A DNA stretch of 17,759 nt from an uncultured Actinotalea sp. (GCF_946885855.1 NZ_CAMPHH010000035.1:1-17759), one strand, 5' to 3'; shown: positions 1 through 8,336, counted from the stretch's first letter. Numbers and translations are program-made. The notes: generated by a model from the sequence alone, not told the origin.

Positions 1-40
1 GTGCCGGTCGGGGTGCCGGTCGGCGGGTGCCGGTCGGCGG
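1..40. repeat. Short tandem repeat, GTGCCGGTCGG core
   Basis: Three head-to-tail copies: GTGCCGGTCGGG at 1-12, then two identical 14-mers GTGCCGGTCGGCGG at 13-26 and 27-40. Read on the minus strand in the possible rsmH frame it gives a Pro/Ala/Asp/Arg/His-rich stretch. It may be a low-complexity N-terminal tail or simply leader DNA. Confidence 0.6.
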
Positions 41-123
41 GTGCCCCGGTCCGTGGCCGGGGCTGCTCCGCCCGCCGGTCCCGTCCGGAGCGGCGTGCCG
101 AGTGCGGTCGGGCGGCCCTCCAC
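1..123 (-). CDS. rsmH: Possible 5' end of rsmH (16S rRNA m4C1402 methyltransferase), partial
   Basis: Tentative. On the minus strand a frame stays open from the end of mraZ to base 1. It contains a GTG at 123 and ends in the residues PADRHPDRH. RsmH proteins begin with a variable tail followed by an RH-x-PVL type motif, and rsmH normally follows mraZ in the dcw cluster, so this may be the variable tail with the conserved part just outside the window. A GGAGGGGG purine run lies about 13 nt before this GTG, which is somewhat far. Other in-frame GTGs at 198 and 240 are possible starts. The alternative is that all of 1-244 is untranslated leader and rsmH starts beyond base 1. The call rests on synteny and one short motif. 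Confidence 0.3.
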   Translation of the reverse strand, partial: MEGRPTALGTPLRTGPAGGAAPATDRGTRRPAPADRHPDRH

Positions 124-132
124 CGCCCGACC
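106..132 (-). promoter_or_regulatory. Perfect 10-bp hairpin between mraZ and rsmH
   Basis: GGTCGGGCGG at 106-115 and CCGCCCGACC at 123-132 are exact inverted repeats around a 7-nt loop. There is no T-run on either side, so it is not a classical terminator. On the minus strand the candidate rsmH GTG (123-121) begins at the last base of the 5' arm and lies in the loop. This would suit control of initiation or attenuation if that start is correct. The structure is seen directly; its role is inferred. Confidence 0.5.
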
Positions 133-151
133 AGGTCCCCCTCCGCGGCCC

Positions 152-178
152 CTCTGACGCCGGGGAAGTGCGTCAGAG
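152..178 (-). promoter_or_regulatory. Perfect 9-bp hairpin downstream of mraZ
   Basis: CTCTGACGC at 152-160 and GCGTCAGAG at 170-178 pair exactly around the 9-nt loop CGGGGAAGT. It sits 67 nt after the mraZ stop and 19 nt before the second hairpin in the direction of transcription. No U-tract follows. Possible attenuator, processing site or RNA-stabilising structure that separates MraZ output from the division genes. Confidence 0.5.
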
Positions 179-244
179 AAGGCGGGAGGAGACCTCACCG
201 TGCGGTGGGTGTCCGCGACCGGGCGGCACGCCCGCGTCACTCAG

Positions 245-709
245 TCAGAAGGCACCGGGGATCACCTCCTCGGCCGTCTGCGCGTAGCTCGGGGTCTGCT
301 CCTCGAGGTAGGACTCCCAGGCGGCCGCGTCCCAGATCTCGACCCGGGTGCCGACACCGATGACCGCGACCTCACGGTCCAGACCGGCGTACCCGCGCAG
401 GGGCGCGGGGATCGACAGCCGGCCCTGCTTGTCGGGGACCTCGTCGTGGGCGCTGGCCAGGAACACCCGGAGGTAGTCGCGTGCCTGGCGGCTCGTGACC
501 GGCGCCTGCCGCAGCTGGTCGTGCATGCGACGGAACTCCCCCACCGGGAAGACGAAGAGGCAGCGCTCCTGCCCCTTCGTCATCACGAGTCCGGTGGCGA
601 GCTGCCCACGGAACTTGGCCGGGAGGATCAGCCGGCCCTTGTCGTCGAGCCGCGGGGTGTAGGTGCCCAGGAACAGCGGCGACTCGTGGCCCAGCGAGTC
701 GCCGACCAT
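245..709 (-). CDS. mraZ: Transcriptional regulator MraZ
   Basis: A 154-aa protein of the usual MraZ size with two AbrB-like halves. Each half carries the family's DxxxR DNA-binding motif: D22-R26 in [14 protein letters not shown] and D93-R97 in [14 protein letters not shown]. MraZ is a ring-forming DNA-binding protein that represses the dcw cluster through direct repeats upstream of its own gene. The ATG at 709 is chosen because it is the nearest start codon before the conserved [10 protein letters not shown] block, with GGGGG 6 nt upstream. This gives an 11-residue N-terminal extension relative to the E. coli protein. The reading frame is open further upstream, to a possible ATG at 838, but that extension is Cys/Gly/Arg-rich, unlike MraZ, and would run through the MraZ box. 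The rest of the dcw cluster should lie beyond base 1. Confidence 0.95.
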   Translation of the reverse strand: MVGDSLGHESPLFLGTYTPRLDDKGRLILPAKFRGQLATGLVMTKGQERCLFVFPVGEFRRMHDQLRQAPVTSRQARDYLRVFLASAHDEVPDKQGRLSIPAPLRGYAGLDREVAVIGVGTRVEIWDAAAWESYLEEQTPSYAQTAEEVIPGAF

Positions 710-769
710 CGCGCACCCCCGTCCCCTCCCGCTGCAGCCGTGCCGGGTCGCCCACGGCGACCCAGTGCG

Positions 770-795
770 CGCCACATTACTCCACTCCCCTCCAC
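770..795 (-). promoter_or_regulatory. MraZ box: three direct repeats with 10-bp period, overlapping a -10
   Basis: Read on the minus strand, GTGGAG (795-790), GTGGAG (785-780) and GTGGCG (775-770) are spaced exactly 10 bp apart, about 60 bp before the mraZ start. MraZ is known to bind arrays of TGGG/TGGA-type repeats at one-turn spacing upstream of mraZ. A TAATGT hexamer (779-774) that could be the -10 overlaps the array, which suits autorepression. I see no good -35 at 17-18 bp. Confidence 0.8.
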
Positions 796-855
796 ACGCA
801 CAGGGCAAACGCGGGTGAAGCGCGGTCGTGTCGCACATCGGCGCAGGTCACGCCC

Positions 856-871
856 GTGGAGTGCGGTGGAG
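856..871 (+). promoter_or_regulatory. MraZ-box-like repeat pair
   Basis: GTGGAG at 856-861 and again at 866-871, with 10-bp period, the same hexamer and spacing as the mraZ box but on the plus strand facing moxR. Only two copies are present. G-rich hexamers recur by chance in this composition; for example single GTGGAG copies occur at 1104 and 1137 without a partner. Possibly a second MraZ site. Confidence 0.3.
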
Positions 872-1253
872 GAGATTCACGCGCCTGCGCCCGTCCCGGC
901 GGCGCCCCAGCGCGTGCGCTGCTGCGCCGACCCCGGGCTCCCCGGGCCCGCACGGCGGCACCCGCGGCACCGCCGCAGGCGCCTGTCGGGGCATAGACCT
1001 GCACGAACGCCCCGGGACGGCCGCCTCCGGGGCTCGTGCCCGGGACGCCGTCGGCGACGCCACGGACCGGCCTCTGCCGGCCCCGAGACCGCCGGGGAGC
1101 GAAGTGGAGGGCGCGGGGCGGACGGCGGGGAGGGTGGTGGAGAGGCCGGGAGGGAGGCCTCCGTGCCGGCGCTCCTGGCCCCGGGCTGTGGCCGGGCACT
1201 GGGCCGACCGGGGGACGTCCGGCAGGGTCGTCGCGGTCCCCGGCGCGGTCACC

Positions 1254-1259
1254 TAGGCT
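1254..1259 (+). promoter_or_regulatory. Candidate -10 of the moxR operon promoter
   Basis: TAGGCT fits the actinobacterial TANNNT -10 pattern and lies 26 bp before the moxR ATG, predicting a leader of about 20 nt containing the GAGG ribosome site. No good -35 hexamer is visible 17-18 bp upstream. Confidence 0.35.
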
Positions 1260-1285
1260 CACGACAGGCCGACGAAGAGGTGACC

Positions 1286-2283
<998 letters not shown>

Positions 2284-2284
<1 letters not shown>

Positions 2285-3561
2285 TGCACGCGCGCCGTCT
2301 GCGCCTCGCCCCCCGCGGCACGGCGCTCGTCGCCGTCGGCGGCGCCGCGCTCGGCGCGGGCGTCCTCCTCGGGGTCACCGCACTCGTCCAGGTCGGTCTG
2401 CTCCTCCTCCTCGCGGTGGCGGCGAGCGTCCTGCAGCTGCTGCTCCAGGCCCGCAGCCAGGCCCGGGGGGCGCTGCGCCTCGCCCGGCGCGTCAGCCCCC
2501 ACCCGGTCACGGAGGGTGAGACGGCCACCGTCACGGTCGAGCTCAGCACGGCGCGGGGAGGCCGCACCGCACCGCGTCTGGACCGGCTCGAGATCACCGA
2601 GCGCGCGGCCCGCGAGCTGTCCGGCGGTGGCCCGCTGCGCGCGCGCGTCAGCCGGGGCCGGAACGTGCTGCGCCTGACGTACCCGATCCTCCCGACCGTC
2701 CGCGGCCGGTGGGGCGTCGGCCCGGTGCAGCTCCACCGCGCCGACCCGTTCGGCCTCGCCCGGTGGTCCGGGCCCCTCGGCGAGCCGGCACTCGTGGCCG
2801 TCCGCCCGCGGACCACTGCCCTGCCCGTCACGTCCTCCGCGATGGCGAGCGACGCGGACCGCGTCGTCCTCGGCTCGCGCAGCCCGTCGCCGGACGACAC
2901 CGCCCTGCGCGACTACCGCGCGGGGGACGACCTGCGCCGGGTCCACTGGCCGACGAGCGCGCGGCGGGGGGAGCTGGTCGTCCGGCAGGACGAGCGGTCC
3001 GGCCGGCGGCCCGCGAGCGTGCTGCTCGACCTCCCCGCGGACCACGACGCGGGCGAGTGGTCGATCCGCCTCGCCGCCTCCGTCGCGGTCGCGCTCGTCG
3101 GCGCCGGGCACCACGTCCGTCTCCTCGGCGGTGACGTCCTCGACGCGGCACGCGACCACCACCGGCCCGATGCGGGCGGCGCCGCGATCGCCGCCCTGCT
3201 GGACCAGACGGTCGACCTCACGATGCCCGCCGACTCGGTGCAGCGCCGGCGGTGGTTGCGCACGGCGGTCGACACGCTCCAGGCGGACGCCGGCGGCAGC
3301 GAGCTCGTCCTGGCCGTCGTGGGTGCGCTCGACGACGACACCCTGGCGGCCCTGGCCCGCACCGGGGAGGCGACGCACGGCTGGGCGATGGTCCGCACGT
3401 CCGAGATCGGCGTGTCGCTCGCGACGGGCGCCGCCGAGGCGACGGCCGAGCGCCTGCGCCGCGCCGGGTGGACCGTGTGCCTGGTCCGCGTGGGCGAGGA
3501 CGTGGGGGCGTGCTGGGAGCGGCTCCTCGGCTCCGACGACCGGGCGGTGATGTCCCGGTGA
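2284..3561 (+). CDS. DUF58 domain-containing membrane protein
   Basis: A 425-aa protein. Two hydrophobic segments (about 13-33 and 35-55) anchor the N-terminus. An extended beta-rich region follows (about 75-180), then the DUF58 signature at 206-237, with LRDYRAGDDLRRVHWPTSAR and the trailing ELVVRQDE. The C-terminal part resembles a divergent von Willebrand A-like fold. DUF58 proteins are encoded beside MoxR ATPases and are thought to be their partners; no enzymatic residues can be assigned. The ATG overlaps the moxR stop by one base, and the stop overlaps the next GTG by three (GTGA), so all three operon genes are coupled. Confidence 0.9.
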
Positions 3562-5786
3562 ACCGCGGCCCCCTCCCCCCGAGCGGTGCTCGGGCCTGGT
3601 GGGCGACCGGGCTCGTCGTGGTCGGGGTGCTGGCCGGCACGGGAACGCTGCGGGCGCTCCTCGCACCCGGTCCGTGGCTCGCCACGACGACGGTCACGGT
3701 GCTCGTCGTCGGCGTCGTGCTGGCGACCGCACGCGAGCTGAGCCGGTCGGTCCTCGCACCGACCCTCTGGGGGCTGGCCGCCTCGGTGGTCACCGTCGCC
3801 GCCCTGTACTCCGGGCCGGGCCGCGTCCCCAGCCCGCTGCCGACGCTCGAGACGCTGCGGGCGCTGCGCCGCGTGGCCGAGTCGGGGGCGCGCGCCGTCG
3901 TCGACGGCTCCGTCCCCCTGCCGCCCTCGCGCGGCAGCGAGATGCTCGTCGTCGTCGGCGCCCTCCTCGTGCTCGTCGTCGCCGACGCCCTGGCGGTCTC
4001 CCTCGGCCGCGCCGGCGCGGCCGGCCTGGCCCTGGCCGGTCTGTGGTCCGTGGCCATCGTCTTCGAGGAGCCGCCGGGGACCGTCCCGCTGCTCGCCGGC
4101 GGCACCTCGTTCCTGCTGCTCCTCGCGCTGACCAGACCGGAGCGGTCACGGTCCCGCTCGTGGCGCGACGGGTGGCTGGTCGTGGCCGGCGCCGCCGTGG
4201 TGACGGTGCTGGCCGTCGCCGTCGGCCCCGTGCTGTCGGTGCTGCCGGGGTGGGGCACCGTCCGCCTCCCGTCCACCTGGGCCGAGGGTCCGGGCGGGAG
4301 CGGCCCCGTGGAGGTCTCGCTCGACCTCGACATGCGCGCCAGCCTGGGCAACCGCTCGGACCGGCCGCTCATCACCTACACGCTGGCCGGGGCCCCGCCG
4401 GGACCGCTGCGGCTCTACACGCTCACCGACTTCGACGGGACCGAGTGGCAGCGCGACGACGCCCCGGTGCCGAGCTCGCCCGCCGAGGGCGGCCTGTGGC
4501 CGAGCGAGACCGAGCGGGCCGCCGCCGACGCCGCGTCGCCGGGGGACGACGGCGTCGGCCGGCTCCTCGTCGAGGTCGGCGACCTCGACCAGGACCGCCT
4601 GCCGCTGCCCCTCGAACCGCGCCGGGTCACGGTCGCCGGCGACTGGCGCTACGACGCGGAGCGCGACGAGGTCGCCTCCGCGACCCCGGCGACGACGCGC
4701 GGGCTGAGCTACGACGTCGTCGTGGTCCCCCGGGACCTCTCCGCCCCCACGCTCCAGGCCGACGACGTCGCCGCGGTGGCCGCGGACTCGCCGTACCTGC
4801 GCGTGCCCGAGACGACCTTCGCCGAGGACGTCGCGGACCTCGCCCGGGAGGTCACCGCGGGCACCGTCACGCCGTACGACCAGGCGATCGCCCTGCAGAC
4901 GTACCTGCGCGACGGCGCGCTGTTCGAGTACAGCACCGACGTCCCGGCGCCGCGCACGGACGACTCGGTCTGGGACTTCCTGACCGACCGCACCGGCTAC
5001 TGCGTCCAGTACGCCACGGCGATGACCGTCATGGCACGCCACCTGGGGCTGCCCACCCGCATGGCGGTCGGCTTCCTCCCGGGGCAGCCGGCGGCCGGGG
5101 GCCGGTACTCGGTGAACGGCCAGCTCGCCCACACCTGGCCGGAGGTCTGGTTCGCGGACGCGGGCTGGGTGCGGTTCGAGCCCACGCCCGCGGTCCAGAC
5201 GGGCGCCCCGCCGGTCTACGCGGACCCCGCCGTCGCCGTCCCCGTCCCGCCCGAGGAGGAGCCGATCCCGCAGGCGACCGCGACGCCGGGCCCGACGAGC
5301 ACGCCGGCGCCCACCGCCACGGCCGGCGGCCTGGCCGAGGGCGAGGTCGTGGTGGGCGCCACCCGGGTCCCGCTCGGGGCGGCCGTGGCGGGCCTGGCGG
5401 TGCTCGCGCTCGCGACCGCGGCTGCGGTCGTCGTGGTCCGGCGCCGGACCCGCCGCGCACCCGCGACCGGACCCGAGGCGACCTGGGAGCGCCTGCGGAC
5501 CGCCCTGGCCGCCCGGGGGGTCGCGTGGCCGGACGCGACGACGCTGCGCGGGGCGGAACGCGCGGTGCTCGACGCGTACGGGGAGGGACCGACGCCGGAG
5601 CTGCGCCACGCCCTGCGCCGGCTCGTGGCCACGACGGAGGCCGCGCGGTACGCGCCCACGCAGCCGCAGTGGGAGCACGAGCTGCTCGAGGGCTGGGCCA
5701 CCGACGTGCTCGCCGCCTTCGACGCCAGGACGGAGGCCGACCGCGTCCCGGTCGGCAGCGCGACCGGCGCGAGCCGCGTCGGCTGA
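3558..5786 (+). CDS. TgpA-like membrane transglutaminase-like protein (DUF3488 / transglut_core / DUF4129)
   Basis: A 742-aa multipass protein. The N-terminal third (about 15-230) holds several membrane segments of DUF3488 type. An extracytoplasmic region follows with a transglutaminase core: Cys482 in TGYCVQYATAM, His525 in LAHTWPEVW, and the final acidic position probably Glu541 in RFEPTP, where many relatives have Asp; Asp534 is an alternative. A Pro/Thr/Ala-rich linker (about 565-590), one more membrane helix (604-627) and a short cytoplasmic DUF4129-like tail (about 640-720) follow. The layout suggests a surface-exposed cysteine enzyme or peptidase anchored in the membrane and worked together with MoxR/DUF58. 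The GTG start overlaps the DUF58 stop and fits coupling. Substrate unknown. Last gene of the operon, before a strong terminator. Confidence 0.9.
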   Translation: MNRGPLPPSGARAWWATGLVVVGVLAGTGTLRALLAPGPWLATTTVTVLVVGVVLATARELSRSVLAPTLWGLAASVVTVAALYSGPGRVPSPLPTLETLRALRRVAESGARAVVDGSVPLPPSRGSEMLVVVGALLVLVVADALAVSLGRAGAAGLALAGLWSVAIVFEEPPGTVPLLAGGTSFLLLLALTRPERSRSRSWRDGWLVVAGAAVVTVLAVAVGPVLSVLPGWGTVRLPSTWAEGPGGSGPVEVSLDLDMRASLGNRSDRPLITYTLAGAPPGPLRLYTLTDFDGTEWQRDDAPVPSSPAEGGLWPSETERAAADAASPGDDGVGRLLVEVGDLDQDRLPLPLEPRRVTVAGDWRYDAERDEVASATPATTRGLSYDVVVVPRDLSAPTLQADDVAAVAADSPYLRVPETTFAEDVADLAREVTAGTVTPYDQAIALQTYLRDGALFEYSTDVPAPRTDDSVWDFLTDRTGYCVQYATAMTVMARHLGLPTRMAVGFLPGQPAAGGRYSVNGQLAHTWPEVWFADAGWVRFEPTPAVQTGAPPVYADPAVAVPVPPEEEPIPQATATPGPTSTPAPTATAGGLAEGEVVVGATRVPLGAAVAGLAVLALATAAAVVVVRRRTRRAPATGPEATWERLRTALAARGVAWPDATTLRGAERAVLDAYGEGPTPELRHALRRLVATTEAARYAPTQPQWEHELLEGWATDVLAAFDARTEADRVPVGSATGASRVG

Positions 5787-5915
5787 CCGCGCCTCGTGCG
5801 GCCGCACGCACCCCTGCTCGGGCCGACGGGGGCGCGCAGGAGAGTCCTCGGGCCCCGCGCCGCCCCGTCGCCACCGGCCGGGCCGGGTCCGCGCGGTCTC
5901 GACGCGGGCCGAGAA

Positions 5916-5955
5916 CGACGCAGCGCCCCGGACCGTGGTCCGGGGCGCTGCGTCG
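5916..5955. terminator. Bidirectional terminator, 19-bp perfect stem
   Basis: Exact 19-bp inverted repeat at 5916-5934 and 5937-5955 around a GT centre. It lies 130 bp after the plus-strand transglutaminase gene and 21 bp after the minus-strand DUF3040 gene, so it serves convergent operons. It lacks T-runs, as is common in GC-rich actinobacteria. Confidence 0.8.
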
Positions 5956-5976
5956 ACGATCAGCGAGCGCGCGTCA

Positions 5977-6372
5977 TCATCGGCCGCGCTCGTCGCGCCG
6001 GCGGTCCCAGCGCTCCTCCATCCGCTGGAGCAGGCCGCTCGAGCGGGCGGGCCGCGCCGCGGGGTTCGGCCGCCGGACGGCACCGTCGGCACCCACGACG
6101 CCCGACGGTCCGCCGCGCCGGGGCGGCGAGAACGCCAGCACCACGGAGACGAACATGACCACGAACCCGAGGACGCCGACGAGCGGGTTGCTCGTGGCCG
6201 CGCCGAGGACGAGGACGGTGAGTCCGACGAGGGCCCCGAGCGAGACCAGCACCCACCGACGCAGACCGTGCGAGGCGCGGCCCTGGAAGGTGTTGACCAG
6301 CTTGGGGTCGTCAGACGAGAGCTGACGCTCCATCTGCTCCAGTACGCGCTGCTCGTACTCGGACAGAGGCAT
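5977..6372 (-). CDS. DUF3040 membrane protein
   Basis: A 131-aa protein opening with MPLSEYEQRVLEQMERQL, the hallmark of DUF3040, then two adjacent hydrophobic helices (about 39-59 and 61-82) and a basic, disordered tail rich in Arg/Pro. DUF3040 proteins are small actinobacterial membrane proteins of unknown function, frequently near mraZ and dinB. The ATG has GGAGGT a few bases upstream. It starts 36 bp after the dinB stop, so it may be cotranscribed with dinB. A bidirectional terminator follows. Confidence 0.9.
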   Translation of the reverse strand: MPLSEYEQRVLEQMERQLSSDDPKLVNTFQGRASHGLRRWVLVSLGALVGLTVLVLGAATSNPLVGVLGFVVMFVSVVLAFSPPRRGGPSGVVGADGAVRRPNPAARPARSSGLLQRMEERWDRRRDERGR

Positions 6373-6408
6373 CGCTACCTCCGCGGTGCCGGTGGGACGG
6401 GGACATGC

Positions 6409-7755
6409 TCAGGATAGGTCCCACCCGGCTTCCTGGGTAGTTGGACGGTGGACCTCACCCGGTGGCTTCTCAGGATCGGCGTGCTCCGGGCGCGGCACGC
6501 CCGGGGCCGCACCCGGACCGACCTTCCGGACGCGGCTCGCGGGAGCGACCAGGGCCGCCCGTCCGACGGCTGTCGCACCGAAGCGGGCACGGACCGCGTC
6601 CATCGCGACCTCGGCGCGCCGGTGGACGCCCGGGGCGTCGTCGACCGCCTCGTCGAGGGTCAGCGGGCGGGCGGAGGCCGCCCCGAGCCCCTCGGCCCGG
6701 ACCCCGACCAGCCGGACCCGGCGGCCCTCGAGCGGGACGCCGGCCAACAGCTCGCGGGCGACGTCGTAGATCTCCCGGCCCACGTCCGTCGGGGCCGCGA
6801 GCGTGCGGGACCGCGTCACGGTCCGGAAGTCCTCGGTGCGCACCTTCAGCCCGACGGTGCGGCAGACGTGGCCCTTGCTGCGCAGCTGCCCGGCGCAGCG
6901 GTCGGCGAGGCGCAGCAGGTGCGCCTCGAGCTCCGGGACGTCGGCGGTGTCGCGCTCGAGGGTCGTCTCGGCGCCCACGCTCTTCTCCTGGCGTTCGGGC
7001 TCGACACGCCGCGGGTCCCGGCCCCACGCCAGGTCGTGCAGGTGGGCGCCGACGGCCGGTCCGACGGCGCGCCGGAGGACCTCGACGTCCGTGCGGGCGA
7101 GCTCCTCGACCGTCGTGATCCCCCACCGCTCCAGCGCCTCCCGGGTGCGGTCGCCCACGCCCCACAGCGCCGCCACCGGCAGCCCGTGCAGGAACGCCAC
7201 GGTGGCGTCCGCCGGCACGAGCAGCAGGCCGTCGGGCTTGGCGAAGCCGGAGGCGAGCTTGGCGACGACCTTGGTCGAGGCGACGCCGACCGAGCAGGGC
7301 AGGCCGACCACGTCCCGCACCCGGGCCCGGACGTGCTGCGCGACCGCCGTCGGGGAGCCGAGGCGCCGGCGCGCGCCCGTCACGTCGAGGAACGCCTCGT
7401 CGACGCTGACCTGCTCGACCAGGTCGGTGATCCCGTGGAGGACGGTCATCACCTGTGCGGACGCCCGCCGGTAGGCAGCGTGGTCCGGTGGGACCACCAC
7501 GGCCTGGGGGCACAGCCGGCGGGCGCTGGCCATCGGCATGGCGGAGTGCACGCCGAAGGCCCGCGCCTCGTAGGTCGCCGCGAGGACCACGGCCCGGCCC
7601 TCGCCGCCGACGACGACCGGGAGTCCGCGCAGCTCGGGTCGACGCGCCAGCTCGACCGAGGCGAAGAAGGCGTCCATGTCGACATGGAGGATCCCGGCGC
7701 CGCTGTCGTCCTCGCCCCAGTCCCGCCGGATCGCGGGCGCCGACCGCCGGCTCAC
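6409..7755 (-). CDS. dinB: DNA polymerase IV (Y-family translesion polymerase)
   Basis: A 448-aa Y-family polymerase. Palm residues are D26 in HVDMDAFFASVE and D119-E120 in SVDEAFLD. The steric-gate Phe is F31. The finger segment (AATYEARAFGVHSAMP), the thumb helix-hairpin-helix (LWGVGDRTREALERWGI) and the little-finger domain (VGAETTLERDT onward) all follow in order. It extends stalled primers across damaged bases with low fidelity. The GTG start has GGGAGG about 8 nt upstream and gives an N-terminal extension of about 18 residues relative to E. coli. No clear QxxLF clamp-binding motif is visible in the C-terminal tail, which ends QEAGWDLS. It lies 98 bp behind the HEPN gene, whose promoter carries an SOS box, so it is probably damage-inducible through that promoter. 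Confidence 0.95.
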   Translation of the reverse strand: MSRRSAPAIRRDWGEDDSGAGILHVDMDAFFASVELARRPELRGLPVVVGGEGRAVVLAATYEARAFGVHSAMPMASARRLCPQAVVVPPDHAAYRRASAQVMTVLHGITDLVEQVSVDEAFLDVTGARRRLGSPTAVAQHVRARVRDVVGLPCSVGVASTKVVAKLASGFAKPDGLLLVPADATVAFLHGLPVAALWGVGDRTREALERWGITTVEELARTDVEVLRRAVGPAVGAHLHDLAWGRDPRRVEPERQEKSVGAETTLERDTADVPELEAHLLRLADRCAGQLRSKGHVCRTVGLKVRTEDFRTVTRSRTLAAPTDVGREIYDVARELLAGVPLEGRRVRLVGVRAEGLGAASARPLTLDEAVDDAPGVHRRAEVAMDAVRARFGATAVGRAALVAPASRVRKVGPGAAPGVPRPEHADPEKPPGEVHRPTTQEAGWDLS

Positions 7756-7853
7756 CGCCCACCTCCCCCGGGACGCCGTCCGCGCCCCTGGGGCCAGTGT
7801 GCCCGACGGCCGGACGGGCCCTCGGCCGGCCGAGCCCCGGGGAGCCCGCTGTG

Positions 7854-8336
7854 CTACCCGGCCCGGGAGACGGGCGCCGTGCCGAGTCCGGCGAAGGTGA
7901 GTGGCAGACCCCAGCGCCGACGGACGACGTCCTGGAAGTCCTCCGCGGCCGCGAGCGTGCGCTCGGCCCGCTCGACCGTCACGCCATCGGTCCGCCCCGC
8001 CTCGACCGCTGCCCGGGTCACCGCACCGTCGGCGAACAGCTCCGCCCAGTCCGCCAGCTCCGGCGCCGCCTGCGCGAGCTGCTCCCAGACGGGCCGCGGC
8101 CGGGACCGCCGTCGGCCGTGCGTCGCCGGGAGAACGGCGGCGGCCGCGCGCAGCGCGGCGAGGTGCGCGTGCCGGAACCGGTCGTGCGGCTCGGTCGCCA
8201 GCTGCGCTGCCACGAGCTCCTCGTCGCTGCGGCGGAGCTGGTCCAGGACCGAGACGGGCACGACGGCACCCTCCGCGGGTCGCTGCCGGGTTCGCTGCCG
8301 GGTTCGCTGCCGGGTTCGCTCAGCCGTCGCCGTCAT
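7854..8336 (-). CDS. SAV_6107-type HEPN domain protein
   Basis: A 160-aa mostly helical protein. The segment VLDQLRRSDEELVAAQLATE and the later DRFRHAHLAALRAAAAVLPA with PRPVWEQLAQ match the actinobacterial SAV_6107-like HEPN family, which is commonly encoded next to dinB. HEPN domains occur in RNases and nucleotidyltransferase partners. A catalytic Rx4-6H motif cannot be assigned with confidence here; R53/H58 is the only nearby candidate. The start is the ATG at 8336, which has GGAGGT 6 nt upstream; the frame is open 9 codons further, but that extension runs into the SOS box. The N-terminus contains three RTRQ repeats. First gene of a probable HEPN-dinB(-DUF3040) transcript. Function unknown. 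Confidence 0.75.
   Translation of the reverse strand: MTATAERTRQRTRQRTRQRPAEGAVVPVSVLDQLRRSDEELVAAQLATEPHDRFRHAHLAALRAAAAVLPATHGRRRSRPRPVWEQLAQAAPELADWAELFADGAVTRAAVEAGRTDGVTVERAERTLAAAEDFQDVVRRRWGLPLTFAGLGTAPVSRAG
8281..8316 (-). repeat. In-frame 12-bp tandem repeat, three exact copies
   Basis: CGCTGCCGGGTT is repeated exactly at 8281-8292, 8293-8304 and 8305-8316. On the minus strand it encodes tandem Thr-Arg-Gln-Arg near the HEPN protein's N-terminus (about residues 8-18). Because the unit is four codons, copy-number change would keep the frame. Confidence 0.85.

Larger units (their letters stand above)
796..1285. other. Intergenic region between mraZ and moxR promoters
   Basis: About 490 bp with no convincing gene. 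Open frames here are long only because of GC content, and their translations are low-complexity Arg/Pro/Gly. Contents I can point to: a two-copy GTGGAG repeat at 856-871 on the plus strand, a short inverted repeat GCCCCGG/CCGGGGC at 1009-1015 and 1027-1033, and the moxR promoter and ribosome site at the right end. The plus-strand open frame that runs into moxR from upstream crosses the antisense of mraZ and is not a credible extension. Confidence 0.6.

Noticed and set aside
710..838. N-terminal extension of MraZ to an ATG at 838
   Set aside because: It would translate the promoter and MraZ box and gives a Cys/Arg/Gly-rich segment not expected in MraZ.
200..1285. Long plus-strand open frame extending moxR upstream by about 360 codons
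   Set aside because: It is antisense to mraZ and crosses the MraZ box; the translation is Arg/Gly/Pro-rich without domains. The ATG at 1286 has a ribosome site and yields the standard MoxR N-terminus.
7800..7835. CTCGGCCGGCCGAG palindrome between the HEPN gene and dinB as a terminator
   Set aside because: A 14-bp palindrome without a loop, no T-run, in very GC-rich DNA; not enough to argue that the two genes are separately transcribed.
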